Positions 52,046-60,993 of a stretch of 61,855 nt of DNA are shown one piece after another. The stretch lies in NCBI GenBank assembly GCA_018715595.1, contig DVLI01000013.1:1-61855 (forward strand). Reading direction: 5' to 3'. The translations under genes were made by a program, and so were the position numbers. How positions within the stretch are numbered: position 1 is the stretch's first letter; every line of letters begins with the position of its first letter. The DNA comes from Candidatus Caccoplasma merdavium. GTDB taxonomy: Bacteria > Bacteroidota > Bacteroidia > Bacteroidales > UBA11471. The notes below the pieces were generated by a model that saw nothing but the letters and a program-made list of their open reading frames with translations, ran no database searches and was not told the DNA's origin.

Positions 52046-53434
52046 TTATTTGTTTTTGGAAATTTGTGCCATGAATTCGGCTTCGGTCGTGATTTTGTCG
52101 CCGACAAATACGTAACCTTTCATGTAAGCGCAACCGCGGCGCATCTCGGTCATGAACGACACATGGAAGATGGCCGTGTCGCCGGGTACCACTTTTTGGC
52201 GGAATTTTACGTTGTCGATTTTCATGAAGTAGGTCGAGTAGCTGGTGGGGTCGTCGACGCTGTTGAGCGTGAGCAGACCGCCGGTCTGAGCCATGGCTTC
52301 GATGAGCAACACGCCGGGAACGACCGGTTCCTGGGGGAAGTGTCCCTGGAAGAAAGGTTCGTTGCTGGTGAAGTTCTTGATGCCGACAATGTGGTTCTTG
52401 CCGATTTCGATGATTTTGTCGACCAGCAGCATCGGGTAACGGTGCGGCAGCAACTCTTTGATGCGGTTGACGTCCATGACCGGTTCTTTGTTCGGGTCAT
52501 AGAACGGGGCTTGTATCTCTTGCCGTTTCACCTCTTTGCGTATGGCACGGGCAAACAGGTTGTTGATTTTGTGCCCCGGACGTGTGGCGATGATGCGCCC
52601 CTTGATGGGCTTGCCTATGAGGGCGATGTCACCGAGAATGTCGAGGAGTTTGTGGCGGGCCGGCTCGTTGTTGAAGGCGAGCGGGCGATTATTGATGAAT
52701 CCCAGTTCGTTGGCATTCTTGTGCGGCGCTCCCACGAGGTCGGCTATGCGGTCAAATTCCGATTGTTCTATCTTTTGGTCATAGATGACGATGGCATTGT
52801 CGAGGTCGCCACCTTTGATGAGGTTGTTTTTCAGCAACGGCTCTATCTCTCTCACGAAGACGAATGTGCGTGCACCGGCAATCTCCTCGGCAAAGTTTTT
52901 CATGTCTTCGAGGCAAGCATACTGGTAGTTGAGTATCGGAGAGTTGAAGAGTACCATGGTGCTTACGCTGAAATGGTCGTCGGGCAAGGCGATAATCGAC
53001 GAGCCGCTCTCTTCGTCGGTGATTTCGATTTTGTTGCGAATGATGTAATAGTCTTTCTCGGCTTCTTGCTCTTCGATGCCGACACGCGCGATGTTTTCGA
53101 TATAGATTTGCGAGCTGCCGTCGAGTATGGGAAATTCGGGGGCATTGACCTGTATCAGGCAGTTGTCGATTTCCGAGGCGTAGAGCGCTGCCATGGCATG
53201 CTCGATGGTGCTTACCGTGATGTTGCTTTTGCTCAGTACCGTGCCGCGTTGGGTATTGGCAACGTTTTCGGCAACGGCGTCGATGATGGGTTGTCCTTCG
53301 AGGTCGATGCGTTGTATTTTATATCCGTGGTTTTCGGGAGCCGGCAAGAACGTGATTTCGATGTCGAGCCCGGTATGCAAGCCTTTCCCCCGCAGGGTAA
53401 AGCTGCTTTTCAGTGTTTGTTGTTTCATCTCCAT
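52046..53434 (-). CDS. lpxC-fabZ: Fused UDP-3-O-acyl-GlcNAc deacetylase / 3-hydroxyacyl-ACP dehydratase (LpxC-FabZ)
   Basis: A 462-residue fusion characteristic of Bacteroidota. Residues about 1-305 are LpxC, the committed zinc-dependent step of lipid A synthesis: STIEHAMAALYA and the HKLLDILGDIAL zinc/catalytic motif are intact. Residues about 320-462 are FabZ of fatty-acid elongation: LLPHRYPMLLVDKI and GHFPQEPVVPGVLLIEAMAQ with the catalytic His and Glu. Both draw on hydroxyacyl-ACP, so fusion couples their supply. Tandem ATGs at 53434 and 53428. Lies between lpxD and lpxA. Confidence 0.98.
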   Translation of the reverse strand: MEMKQQTLKSSFTLRGKGLHTGLDIEITFLPAPENHGYKIQRIDLEGQPIIDAVAENVANTQRGTVLSKSNITVSTIEHAMAALYASEIDNCLIQVNAPEFPILDGSSQIYIENIARVGIEEQEAEKDYYIIRNKIEITDEESGSSIIALPDDHFSVSTMVLFNSPILNYQYACLEDMKNFAEEIAGARTFVFVREIEPLLKNNLIKGGDLDNAIVIYDQKIEQSEFDRIADLVGAPHKNANELGFINNRPLAFNNEPARHKLLDILGDIALIGKPIKGRIIATRPGHKINNLFARAIRKEVKRQEIQAPFYDPNKEPVMDVNRIKELLPHRYPMLLVDKIIEIGKNHIVGIKNFTSNEPFFQGHFPQEPVVPGVLLIEAMAQTGGLLTLNSVDDPTSYSTYFMKIDNVKFRQKVVPGDTAIFHVSFMTEMRRGCAYMKGYVFVGDKITTEAEFMAQISKNK

Positions 53435-53465
53435 ATCTCCTTATCGTTTGGGGCCGGTTGGAGGT

Positions 53466-54506
53466 TTATTCGCCCCGTTGTTGTTTTAATGATTTTATCT
53501 CTTTTTGTAGTTCTCTGATGGTTTGGCTCAACTCGGGCAATTTGCGCATGAGTACCGAAACCCGGGCAAATTCGCGAGCCGGCATGGCCGGTGTCCCCAG
53601 CAGGGTGTTGTTCGGGTCGATGTGGTTGGGAATGCCCGTCTGGGCTCCCACATTCACATGGTCGCCCACGGTGATGTGACCGGCTACGCCTACTTGTCCG
53701 CCCATCATGCAGTGGCTGCCTATCTTGGTCGAGCCGGCGATGCCGCACTGTGCGGCCATGACGGTGCTTTCGCCTATCTCCACGTTGTGTGCCACCTGTA
53801 TGAGGTTGTCGAGTTTCACCCCTTCATGTATGACAGTCGAGCCCATGGTGGCACGGTCGATGGTCGTATTGGCGCCTATCTCTACGTTGTCTTCGATGAC
53901 CACGTTGCCGATTTGGGCGATTTTTACATATTTCCCGTCATGCGGGGCAAACCCGAAACCGTCGGCTCCGATGACCGCACCCGCGTGTATGATGCAGTTG
54001 TTGCCGATGACGCAGTCGTGGTAAATCTTCACGCCGGGATAGATGGTGGTGTTGTTGCCAATCTTCACGTTGTCGCCGATATAGGCTTGGGGATAGATTT
54101 TGCACCCTTCTCCCAAAACGGCATGTTCGCCGATGTAGGCAAAGGCTCCTATGTAGATAGAGTCGGAAAGTGTGGCCGACGCTGCAACATGGGAACCCTC
54201 TTCGATGCCTTTTTTCTCGGGGCGGGCGGCATTTACCATGTTTAGCAGCATGGCGAGGCAGGCATAGGCATCTTCGACCTCGATGAGCGTGGCCTTTATT
54301 TCGCCTTCGGGAGTGAACCCTTTGTTTACCAATACGATGCTGGCTTGGGTCGTGTATATGTGGGGCGTATATTTCGGATTGGCAAGAAAAGTCAGAGTCC
54401 CGGCTTTCCCTTCTTCGATTTTGGACAGATTGCTAACTTTGACGTTTTCGTCGCCGATGACTTTTCCACCCAGGAACTGGGCGATTTCTTTTGCCGAAAA
54501 TTCCAT
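53466..54506 (-). CDS. lpxD: UDP-3-O-(3-hydroxyacyl)glucosamine N-acyltransferase
   Basis: A 346-residue enzyme, third step of lipid A synthesis. The N-terminal uridine-binding domain ([20 protein letters not shown]) is followed by hexapeptide repeats ([45 protein letters not shown] with the catalytic His) and a C-terminal coiled helix. Start at 54506; the frame to 54602 lacks family sequence. First gene of the lpx run; gap to lpxC-fabZ is 31 bases. Confidence 0.96.
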   Translation of the reverse strand: MEFSAKEIAQFLGGKVIGDENVKVSNLSKIEEGKAGTLTFLANPKYTPHIYTTQASIVLVNKGFTPEGEIKATLIEVEDAYACLAMLLNMVNAARPEKKGIEEGSHVAASATLSDSIYIGAFAYIGEHAVLGEGCKIYPQAYIGDNVKIGNNTTIYPGVKIYHDCVIGNNCIIHAGAVIGADGFGFAPHDGKYVKIAQIGNVVIEDNVEIGANTTIDRATMGSTVIHEGVKLDNLIQVAHNVEIGESTVMAAQCGIAGSTKIGSHCMMGGQVGVAGHITVGDHVNVGAQTGIPNHIDPNNTLLGTPAMPAREFARVSVLMRKLPELSQTIRELQKEIKSLKQQRGE

Positions 54507-54693
54507 AAATGATTCTTTTTTATTGTTCGGTCTTTTTCTTAAAACGACAAAGTACGCATTTTTTTTTGAAATTAGAAAATAAATCCCACACCATATTTTC
54601 ATGCGGTCATTTCGCTTCCTCCGAAAAAATATCGATTTGTCTTTTTATATAAATAAAAGTGTATATGTGTGACGATTTTTCAAATAAAATGGT

Positions 54694-54701
54694 TACTTTT
54701 G
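54694..54701 (+). promoter_or_regulatory. -7 box (TACTTTTG) of spt
   Basis: TAnnTTTG match about 95 bases upstream of the chosen ATG, in an AT-rich divergent region shared with lpxD. Confidence 0.5.
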
Positions 54702-54795
54702 TCCGAATTTGTAGCTTTAAAATTTTCTTTTCAAAAAGCGGATTTTGCGGTTGCAAATTTGTTTATATGTCGAAAATACAAAAACTCTGTATGAT

Positions 54796-55986
54796 ATGAT
54801 GAAGCCTTTGCAGGAAAAACTGGCTAAGTACGATGCTCCCCAAAAAGCCAAAGCTTTGGGCGTGTATCCCTACTTTCGGAAAATAGAAAGTGAACAGGAT
54901 ACCGAAGTGATAATCAATGGGAAGAAAGTCCTCATGTTTGGCTCGAACAGCTATTTGGGACTCACCAACCACCCGAAAATAAAAGAAGCGGCCATTGCTG
55001 CCATCAAGAAGTATGGCACGGGTTGTGCCGGGTCGCGCTTCCTCAACGGTACTCTCGACATACATGTGGAGCTCGAAAACCGTTTGGCCCGTTTTGTGGG
55101 CAAGGAAGAGGCGATTATCTATTCTACCGGTTTTCAGGTGAACATGGGCGTGATTTCCTGCCTCACAGGTCGCGAGGATTATATCATTTGGGACGAGCTC
55201 GACCATGCCTCGATTATTGAGGGTCGTCGACTCAGTTTTTCCAACTCGTTGAAGTTCAAACATAACGATATGGCATCGCTCGAAAAGGTCCTCAAATCGT
55301 GCAAAGAAGATGCCATAAAACTCATCGTTGTCGATGGAGTGTTCAGCATGGAAGGCGACGTAGCCAATCTCCCCGAAATCGTGGCGCTTGCCAAGCAATA
55401 CAACGCGTCTATCTATGTCGACGAGGCCCACGGAATCGGAGTGTTCGGGCGTCAAGGCCGTGGCGTGTGCGACCATTTCGGGGTGACCGACGATGTCGAT
55501 TGCATCATGGGCACATTCAGCAAGTCGTTTGCTTCGTTGGGCGGTTTTGTCGCCACCGACTCTGTTACGGCCAACTATTTGCGCCACAATTCCCGTTCCT
55601 ACATATTCAGTGCCAGCATCACGCCCGCTTCGACGGCTGCCGTTTCGGCGGCTCTTGACATCATCGAGAGCGAACCCGAACGCATTCAGCACCTGTGGGA
55701 CATTACCCATTATGCCCTCGACGGATTCCGTCGCATCGGTTGTGAAATCGGCAACACGACGACACCTATCATTCCGCTCTTTATCCGGGACAACAACAAG
55801 ACATTCAGGGTAACCCGCGACCTCTTCGAAGAGGGAATCTTTGTCAACCCGGTTGTATCGCCGGCCGTGCCTTCGGAGGATACGCTCATTCGCTTCTCCC
55901 TGATGGCAACCCATACCTTCAAACAAGTCGATTACGCCTTGGAGAAGATAGAGAAATGCTTCAAGAAGCTCGATATCATCAAATAA
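54796..55986 (+). CDS. spt: Serine palmitoyltransferase (alpha-oxoamine synthase)
   Basis: A 396-residue PLP enzyme condensing serine with an acyl-CoA to 3-ketosphinganine, the entry to sphingolipid synthesis. The sequence closely follows the Bacteroides enzyme as I recall it: YGTGCAGSRFLNGTLDIH, DELDHASIIEGRRLSF, IYVDEAHGIGVFG and the PLP lysine in GTFSKSFASLGGF (K243). KBL (glycine acetyltransferase) is the main alternative, but the YFRKIES N-terminus and NPVVSPAVPSEDTLIR favour SPT. ATG at 54796 or 54799; the frame to 54745 crosses no family sequence. Divergent from the lipid A operon, so two outer-membrane lipid routes share one intergenic region. Confidence 0.9.
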   Translation: MMKPLQEKLAKYDAPQKAKALGVYPYFRKIESEQDTEVIINGKKVLMFGSNSYLGLTNHPKIKEAAIAAIKKYGTGCAGSRFLNGTLDIHVELENRLARFVGKEEAIIYSTGFQVNMGVISCLTGREDYIIWDELDHASIIEGRRLSFSNSLKFKHNDMASLEKVLKSCKEDAIKLIVVDGVFSMEGDVANLPEIVALAKQYNASIYVDEAHGIGVFGRQGRGVCDHFGVTDDVDCIMGTFSKSFASLGGFVATDSVTANYLRHNSRSYIFSASITPASTAAVSAALDIIESEPERIQHLWDITHYALDGFRRIGCEIGNTTTPIIPLFIRDNNKTFRVTRDLFEEGIFVNPVVSPAVPSEDTLIRFSLMATHTFKQVDYALEKIEKCFKKLDIIK

Positions 55987-56003
55987 TATTTTCTTTCGAA
56001 CGC

Positions 56004-56039
56004 AAAACCCCTCGACCGATAAGGTTCGAGGGGTTTTTG
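56004..56039 (+). terminator. Terminator of spt
   Basis: Stem AAAACCCCTCGA(A)CC type with GGTTCGAGGGGTTTTT and T run. Confidence 0.9.
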
Positions 56040-56136
56040 TTTTTACCTTCTCCCATAATATGGCCGTTTCGGGCATGAAGCGGTGTGCTTTGCGAGTCTG
56101 TCTCCTTGATGTCGGCATTTTCTCGTGATATAAAAA

Positions 56137-56170
56137 CACAGGCGAGATTCCTGACGAATCTCGCCTGTGC
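56137..56170 (-). terminator. Terminator of the C1 peptidase gene
   Basis: Stem CACAGGCGAGATTC/GAATCTCGCCTGTG; the minus strand continues TTTTTATA. Confidence 0.9.
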
Positions 56171-56196
56171 TTCTTCCCGAAGAGGGAAATGTGTTT

Positions 56197-57414
56197 TTAT
56201 TTCATTTTAAGCGCTTTGCGAATGTCCTTGGGTATGGCGTTCTTGTTTACCATATAAGACATGGTCTTGTAGGCGACGAACGGGCGCGAGAAGTAGTAGT
56301 AGCCGTCGTAGGGCGATGCCGTTACACCCCATGAGTTTTTCACCTTGTAGTAGGGGTTGCCGTTTTGGTCTACGGCTGTTCCGATGATGACCATGCCGTG
56401 GTCGTCGGTCGTCTCGTAGTTGTCAAATGCCGTTTGGCGCATTTCCTGGGTGATGACTTTTTCTTTGCCGGGCTTGTCAAACTTGTAGAGCATGTTCTCG
56501 CGTTCTCTCGGCGAAAGGTCCCCCCAGCGTGAAGCCTCGGTGCCCTCCATGCTTTCGAGGTCGACTTCGGGAACGATGGCAATGGCTTTGGTGCGGCTGA
56601 ACCCTCTCTCGCTCACGTCACTGCCCCAGGCGATGGTGTATCCGTTTTCGAGGGCGTTGTCGATGATGCGCATCATGTCGTCGAGCGGCACGTTGTAGCT
56701 ATATCCCCACGACCAGTTGTCGGGAACTTCGAGCACGAAAGTCGAGTAGAAGGGGTGGTGCGTATAGGAGGTGATGTCGACATAGTCTTCCATCTTGATG
56801 GGGAGCGATGCGGCAAACGATTGAGGCGTATATTCCTTTCCGTTGTAGGTGAATGTCTCGGGCATTTTGCCGAAGTAGGCATCGAGAATGCCGTTCAAAC
56901 CCTCTTGCCAGGCGGTCGTGAGTTTTCCGCCGGTCGCATCGGCGGTTTTGATTACGGCGTCGACATAGGCTTTCAGCACGGCGTCTATTTCGTTAAATTC
57001 GGGCAACTCCGTTCCGTAGTTGAGCCCGGGATACACCTCTTCGGGTACGATGCCGTAGTCGCGAATGCCGTTGGTGACATCGTGTGCGGCACCGCCGACG
57101 GCAAAGTTGAGGCTGCCGTGCAGACGTACATATTTCACCGCTTTCTCGAAGTAGATGTTACGCACGATCCACATTTCCGAGAGGTCTATTTCTCCTCCCC
57201 CGGCACGGCGTATCTCATCTTCGAGGAACGACAGGGTCGAGAAGCACCAGCACGTCCCGCTGCGGTATTGGTTCTTGATGGCATTGGTGGGAAGCACTTT
57301 GACATCGGTGAATACATAGCCTTCCTCTTTTTTCTCCTCTTTCTTTTCGGGCTCTTGGGCTGCGGCCGAGAAAACAACGCCGGCCAAGGCCAAGGTAAAC
57401 AGAAATCTCTTCAT
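56197..57414 (-). CDS. C1-family cysteine peptidase (bleomycin hydrolase/PepC type), exported
   Basis: A 405-residue protein with a signal peptide (MKRFLFTLALAGVVFSAAAQ) followed by a Glu/Lys-rich linker. The papain-like triad is visible: Q49 and C55 in NQYRSGTCWCFST, His in DDHGMVIIGTA and Asn in YKVKNSWG. It matches the bleomycin hydrolase/aminopeptidase C family but is secreted, whereas most PepC enzymes are cytosolic; periplasmic or surface peptide digestion is inferred. A -7 box (TATTTTTG) lies at 57474-57481. Confidence 0.94.
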   Translation of the reverse strand: MKRFLFTLALAGVVFSAAAQEPEKKEEKKEEGYVFTDVKVLPTNAIKNQYRSGTCWCFSTLSFLEDEIRRAGGGEIDLSEMWIVRNIYFEKAVKYVRLHGSLNFAVGGAAHDVTNGIRDYGIVPEEVYPGLNYGTELPEFNEIDAVLKAYVDAVIKTADATGGKLTTAWQEGLNGILDAYFGKMPETFTYNGKEYTPQSFAASLPIKMEDYVDITSYTHHPFYSTFVLEVPDNWSWGYSYNVPLDDMMRIIDNALENGYTIAWGSDVSERGFSRTKAIAIVPEVDLESMEGTEASRWGDLSPRERENMLYKFDKPGKEKVITQEMRQTAFDNYETTDDHGMVIIGTAVDQNGNPYYKVKNSWGVTASPYDGYYYFSRPFVAYKTMSYMVNKNAIPKDIRKALKMK

Positions 57415-57473
57415 ATCGGTTTGTGTGTTAAAAGTTTAAATGCGATTCCGTGAAAAATATATTCTCTTCTTCG

Positions 57474-57481
57474 CAAAAATA
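57474..57481 (-). promoter_or_regulatory. -7 box (TATTTTTG) of the C1 peptidase gene
   Basis: Minus-strand TAnnTTTG match 60 bases upstream of the ATG. Confidence 0.5.
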
Positions 57482-57533
57482 CAACAAACTTTGCAAAGTA
57501 CCATCTCAGGGAAAGAATTCTTTTCCTGTGCTA

Positions 57534-57574
57534 AATGAAAACGCCGAAAGATTAATTCTTTCGGCGTTTTCATT
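57534..57574 (-). terminator. Terminator of the barrel protein gene
   Basis: An 18-bp perfect inverted repeat AATGAAAACGCCGAAAGA with its complement, 5-base loop. Confidence 0.85.
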
Positions 57575-57588
57575 AAATATGTTTTGTA

Positions 57589-58191
57589 TTAAAATTCGTA
57601 ACCTAAACGCAGAGAAAGCGAGTGTCCGTTTGTTGATTCAAAATAACCACTACTATACCACCCCCCGTAATAATAATTATAATAATAATAAACATCTATG
57701 CCTGTTAGTTGGTATCCTGTGCTTATGTGCAGAGCGTTTTTACGCAAGGGTATTCTGATACCAACGAAGAAATTGAAATAGGCACTTCCTGCATCTTCCA
57801 ATGCGGCATAACCCACGCGTGTACCCATATAAGGTGCTATTTTGCGGGTGTTGGGGTTGAGAAGGTTTACCCGGCATTCGGCGAAGATGGGCAAATATAA
57901 GTATGTGCCAGCTTCAAAGCCTATACCTCCGCCCACAAATACATAAGGTGCAAACTGGTATCCGTGTGAAGTATAGAAAGATGCCGATGCCATGAATCCA
58001 GCATAATCGTTTGAACCTATGGCGCAACCAATTTCTCCGAAACCTTTGTAGCCGCTGATGTAATTCCCTTGCGTGGTTCTTTGTGTATATTTGGGCGTTT
58101 GTAAAATGCTACTCCCCCCTGCGAATTGAGCGTTGCAAATCTGACCGCTGAACAATAGGGCGAATATCGCCCACATAAATCTTTTTTCCAT
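57589..58191 (-). CDS. Small outer-membrane beta-barrel protein, paralogue of the gene at 10216-10845
   Basis: A 200-residue protein with a signal peptide (MEKRFMWAIFALLFSGQICNAQ). SHGYQFAPYVFVGGGI and a later YMGTRVGYAAL match the paralogue at 10216-10845. It ends LSLRLGYEF with a terminal Phe. A Tyr-rich segment (YYYYNYYYGGWY) lies near residue 170. Start at 58191, 19 bases after the PD40 lipoprotein gene, so the two are almost certainly cotranscribed. Local GC is lower than in the neighbours. Function unknown. Confidence 0.8.
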   Translation of the reverse strand: MEKRFMWAIFALLFSGQICNAQFAGGSSILQTPKYTQRTTQGNYISGYKGFGEIGCAIGSNDYAGFMASASFYTSHGYQFAPYVFVGGGIGFEAGTYLYLPIFAECRVNLLNPNTRKIAPYMGTRVGYAALEDAGSAYFNFFVGIRIPLRKNALHISTGYQLTGIDVYYYYNYYYGGWYSSGYFESTNGHSLSLRLGYEF

Positions 58192-58210
58192 AGTTCTTGT
58201 TTTTTTGAGG

Positions 58211-59215
58211 TTAGCGGTATAGTACGGAATTGTGCCCATCAAAATTCATTTTCCAGATATTGTATCGTCCTTGTGGATTGCCTCGCTGCGAGAGGAAATA
58301 GATACTTTTTCCGTCGGGCGCCCACACGGCCGAAAGGTCATTCCCAGGGTGATAGGTGAGTTGGGTGAGGTTGTTTCCATCTGTGCCTACGACATAAACG
58401 TCGGTGTTCCCTCGGCTGCTGCCGGTACAAACTATCCATTTGCCGTCGGGGGAGAGTTGTGGGGTTGAGAAACTTTGGTCGGGGCGTGAGAGCACAACCT
58501 CTTCGATTCCTTTTTCGGGATTGATTTTCCATATTTCGCACAGCCCGCGGTTGTTGTATCGGGTGCAATAGTAAGATCCAGGTTCATTGGGAATAGGGCA
58601 AGGAGTCATGCCACGGGAATAGTTCGATAGGAGATTGTTTGCCCGGTCATATCCCCATATGCTGTAATTGTTGTTGCCTTCCATGCGGTGGAAAAACAAT
58701 ATGTTACCGTCGGCCGACAAAGTCCCGCAATAATCGTTGGCGCTACCGATGGCGGTTATTTGGCGGACAACTGAACCTTGGTTGGCATTTATCAGATAGA
58801 TACTGTTGCGTCCGTTACTATATTCTGAGAAGCATATTGTTGTTCCGTCGGGTGACCAAGAGAGATCCTGTACCAAGTTCCGGAAGGTTCGTTGAGTTGA
58901 TATTCCCCCAGAAGTCGTGTTTTTTACCATGATGTTTTGCAAGTTGTTTTTGTAGCAGATGTAGGCTATGCGTTCTCCGTCGGGAGATACGTCGATAAAA
59001 GGATTAACCCACCATTCGACGGTGGTAATGCCGTTTATAGTCGTTTTTCTGACGTTTGGCGTGACAACTTCATCATTTTCTTCGGTAATCTTTTCAAATT
59101 TGATTCCTCCTTCTTCAGGGACAGAGATTGTTCCGTAAACAACCGTTTGTATCGGTTTACAAGCGCAGATGAATATCAGGCAGCAGGTGAGTAGATACAG
59201 TACGTTTTTTTTCAT
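58211..59215 (-). CDS. TolB-like PD40 beta-propeller lipoprotein
   Basis: A 334-residue protein. The N-terminus MKKNVLYLLTCCLIFICAC is a lipoprotein signal with the modified Cys at 19 (or 17). The rest contains at least five PD40/WD40-like blades with the motif sPDG: INPFIDVSPDGERIAYI-type, DLSWSPDGTTICF, TPQLSPDGKWIVCTGS and AVWAPDGKSIYFLS. Structurally like the propeller of TolB, but without its N-terminal domain. It is paired with a small barrel gene, suggesting an outer-membrane assembly. Function unknown. Base composition is more AT-rich than surrounding core genes. Confidence 0.85.
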   Translation of the reverse strand: MKKNVLYLLTCCLIFICACKPIQTVVYGTISVPEEGGIKFEKITEENDEVVTPNVRKTTINGITTVEWWVNPFIDVSPDGERIAYICYKNNLQNIMVKNTTSGGISTQRTFRNLVQDLSWSPDGTTICFSEYSNGRNSIYLINANQGSVVRQITAIGSANDYCGTLSADGNILFFHRMEGNNNYSIWGYDRANNLLSNYSRGMTPCPIPNEPGSYYCTRYNNRGLCEIWKINPEKGIEEVVLSRPDQSFSTPQLSPDGKWIVCTGSSRGNTDVYVVGTDGNNLTQLTYHPGNDLSAVWAPDGKSIYFLSQRGNPQGRYNIWKMNFDGHNSVLYR

Positions 59216-59287
59216 GTGATAAATTTTTGAATAAAGTCGAGTTTTCTTCTCCTGTTAATAAATTTTCTATGATAAGATTATGTATGG

Positions 59288-59295
59288 CAAAGATA
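59288..59295 (-). promoter_or_regulatory. -7 box (TATCTTTG) of the PD40-barrel pair
   Basis: Minus-strand TAnnTTTG match about 73 bases upstream of the lipoprotein ATG. Confidence 0.5.
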
Positions 59296-59364
59296 AATAC
59301 AAATAACATATTTTGAAAGATTATTTTTGAGTTTTTTCCAAACTTTTTGATAGTCCGCTGCAAA

Positions 59365-59399
59365 AAAAACCGCGACTCTTCGTGAGGGTCGCGGCTTTG
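59365..59399 (-). terminator. Terminator of exuT
   Basis: Stem AAAACCGCGAC/GTCGCGGCTTT with a small internal mismatch; on the minus strand it ends in eight T. Confidence 0.85.
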
Positions 59400-59421
59400 A
59401 TTATGGAGAAAAGAGTGATGA

Positions 59422-60906
59422 TTATTCCACAACGATGGGTTTGTATTTGGGCACAAGGGCTTTCATGATGAACCATGCGATGAGGTAAGCTACGGCGCAG
59501 ATGCAGAAGATAATCATGTATCCGGCTTCCTTGCCTTCGAATCCCATGAAGCGGAATGCTGCGCCCATGTTCTCGGAGTGGGTGAACAGGGCACCGGCAC
59601 CTTTGTTGATGAGGAACGAACCTACACCGCCGGCCATACCGCCGATACCGGTGATGGTGGCAATGGCTCCTTTGGGGAACATGTCACCGATGGTCGAGAA
59701 GAGGTTGGCGCTCCAAGCCTGGTGTCCGGCTCCGGCAAGACCGATGATGATGGCAGGCCACCATACCGAGATGGCGCCGGCTCCTTGTGCGAGAAGTGCC
59801 GGCAGGGGCAGGAAGGCAAAGATGAGCATGGCCAACATACGTCCGGCATAGGGGTTCATGCCTTTTTTCTCGACAAAAAGACGAGGCAGGTAGCCGCCGA
59901 AGATGGAGAGCACCGTAACGATGGCATACAGTGTGATGATGAGGGCGATACCCATTCCTGAACTCGATTCATAACCATATTGGTCGGAGAAATAGGCGGG
60001 TGCCCAGAAGAGGTAGAACCACCATACACCATCGGTGAAGAATTTGCCGACGATGAACGACCAGGTCTGACGGTAGCAGAAACATTTCCAGAAAGGAATG
60101 GTTTTCTCTGCTTCTTTCTTTTCTTCTACGACAGCTTTGGCTTCTTCCTTGTCGTCTTGGAGGATATAGTCGAGCTCGGCTTGGTTCACATGTTTCGATT
60201 TCTCGGGTTTGTCATACATGAACACCCAGAATCCCATCCACAGGAAGCCCAGCGCACCGATGATGACGAATGCCATTTCCCAGCCACCGCCTACGCCGTG
60301 GTCTTTGAAATATTGTGCCAACAGAGGAATGGTAGCGGGGGCGACAAGAGCACCTACCGATGCTCCCGAGTTGAATATCGAGGTGGCAAATGCACGGTCT
60401 TTCTTGGGGAAGTATTCGGCCGTTACCTTGATGGCGGCAGGGAAGTTGCCGGCTTCACCGAGGGCGAGGATACAGCGGGCGGCAATGAAGAGCCATACGC
60501 TGGTCGTTGCAATGGCAAGGGCGGCTGTGGTACCTGATTGTACGGCGGTCATGACTTTTACGCTTTCATAACCTTGGATATGCATGGTCAGCCAGCCGCA
60601 GAGGGCGTGGGCACATGCACCGAAGCTCCATACGCCGATGGCCCAGAGGTAACCTCTTTTGGTTCCCATCCAGTCTACGAATTTGCCGGCGAAGAGCATG
60701 CAGATGGCATAGATGATAGAGAAGGTTGCGGTAATCGTTCCGTAATCGTTATCGGTCCAGTGGAATTCGGGCGCGATAAAGTCTTTCCATGTGAGCGACA
60801 ACACTTGGCGGTCCATATAGTTGACGGTAGTTGCCACGAACAGCAAGACACACATCCACCATCGCCAGTTTGTTGCCAGTTTTGTAGTTGTTGATGTTTG
60901 AGTCAT
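59422..60906 (-). CDS. exuT: MFS hexuronate transporter (ExuT-like)
   Basis: A 494-residue protein with twelve predicted helices of the anion:cation symporter (ACS) family. N-terminal NYMDRQVLSLTWKDF and ARCILALGEAGNFPAAIKVT are the ACS signatures, followed by a central cytoplasmic loop rich in Lys/Glu (about 245-275). The ExuT assignment is supported by eda and the kdgK end immediately upstream: uptake of galacturonate/glucuronate, then KDG phosphorylation and cleavage. The 87-base gap after eda is nearly all terminator and shows no promoter. Confidence 0.9.
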   Translation of the reverse strand: MTQTSTTTKLATNWRWWMCVLLFVATTVNYMDRQVLSLTWKDFIAPEFHWTDNDYGTITATFSIIYAICMLFAGKFVDWMGTKRGYLWAIGVWSFGACAHALCGWLTMHIQGYESVKVMTAVQSGTTAALAIATTSVWLFIAARCILALGEAGNFPAAIKVTAEYFPKKDRAFATSIFNSGASVGALVAPATIPLLAQYFKDHGVGGGWEMAFVIIGALGFLWMGFWVFMYDKPEKSKHVNQAELDYILQDDKEEAKAVVEEKKEAEKTIPFWKCFCYRQTWSFIVGKFFTDGVWWFYLFWAPAYFSDQYGYESSSGMGIALIITLYAIVTVLSIFGGYLPRLFVEKKGMNPYAGRMLAMLIFAFLPLPALLAQGAGAISVWWPAIIIGLAGAGHQAWSANLFSTIGDMFPKGAIATITGIGGMAGGVGSFLINKGAGALFTHSENMGAAFRFMGFEGKEAGYMIIFCICAVAYLIAWFIMKALVPKYKPIVVE

Positions 60907-60946
60907 AAACGTGTTTTTTATGATAAATGAATAAGTTACAGAGAAA

Positions 60947-60987
60947 AAGTAAAGAAGGCAGGTCTTGAAAACCTGTCTTCTTTACTT
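60947..60987 (-). terminator. Strong hairpin between eda and exuT
   Basis: A 17-bp stem with one mismatch (minus strand AAGTAAAGAAG-A-CAGGT with its partner), loop of 7, then TTTTTCTC. It lies inside what otherwise looks like one operon and may set the eda:exuT ratio by partial read-through. Confidence 0.8.
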
Positions 60988-60993
60988 GGTTTG

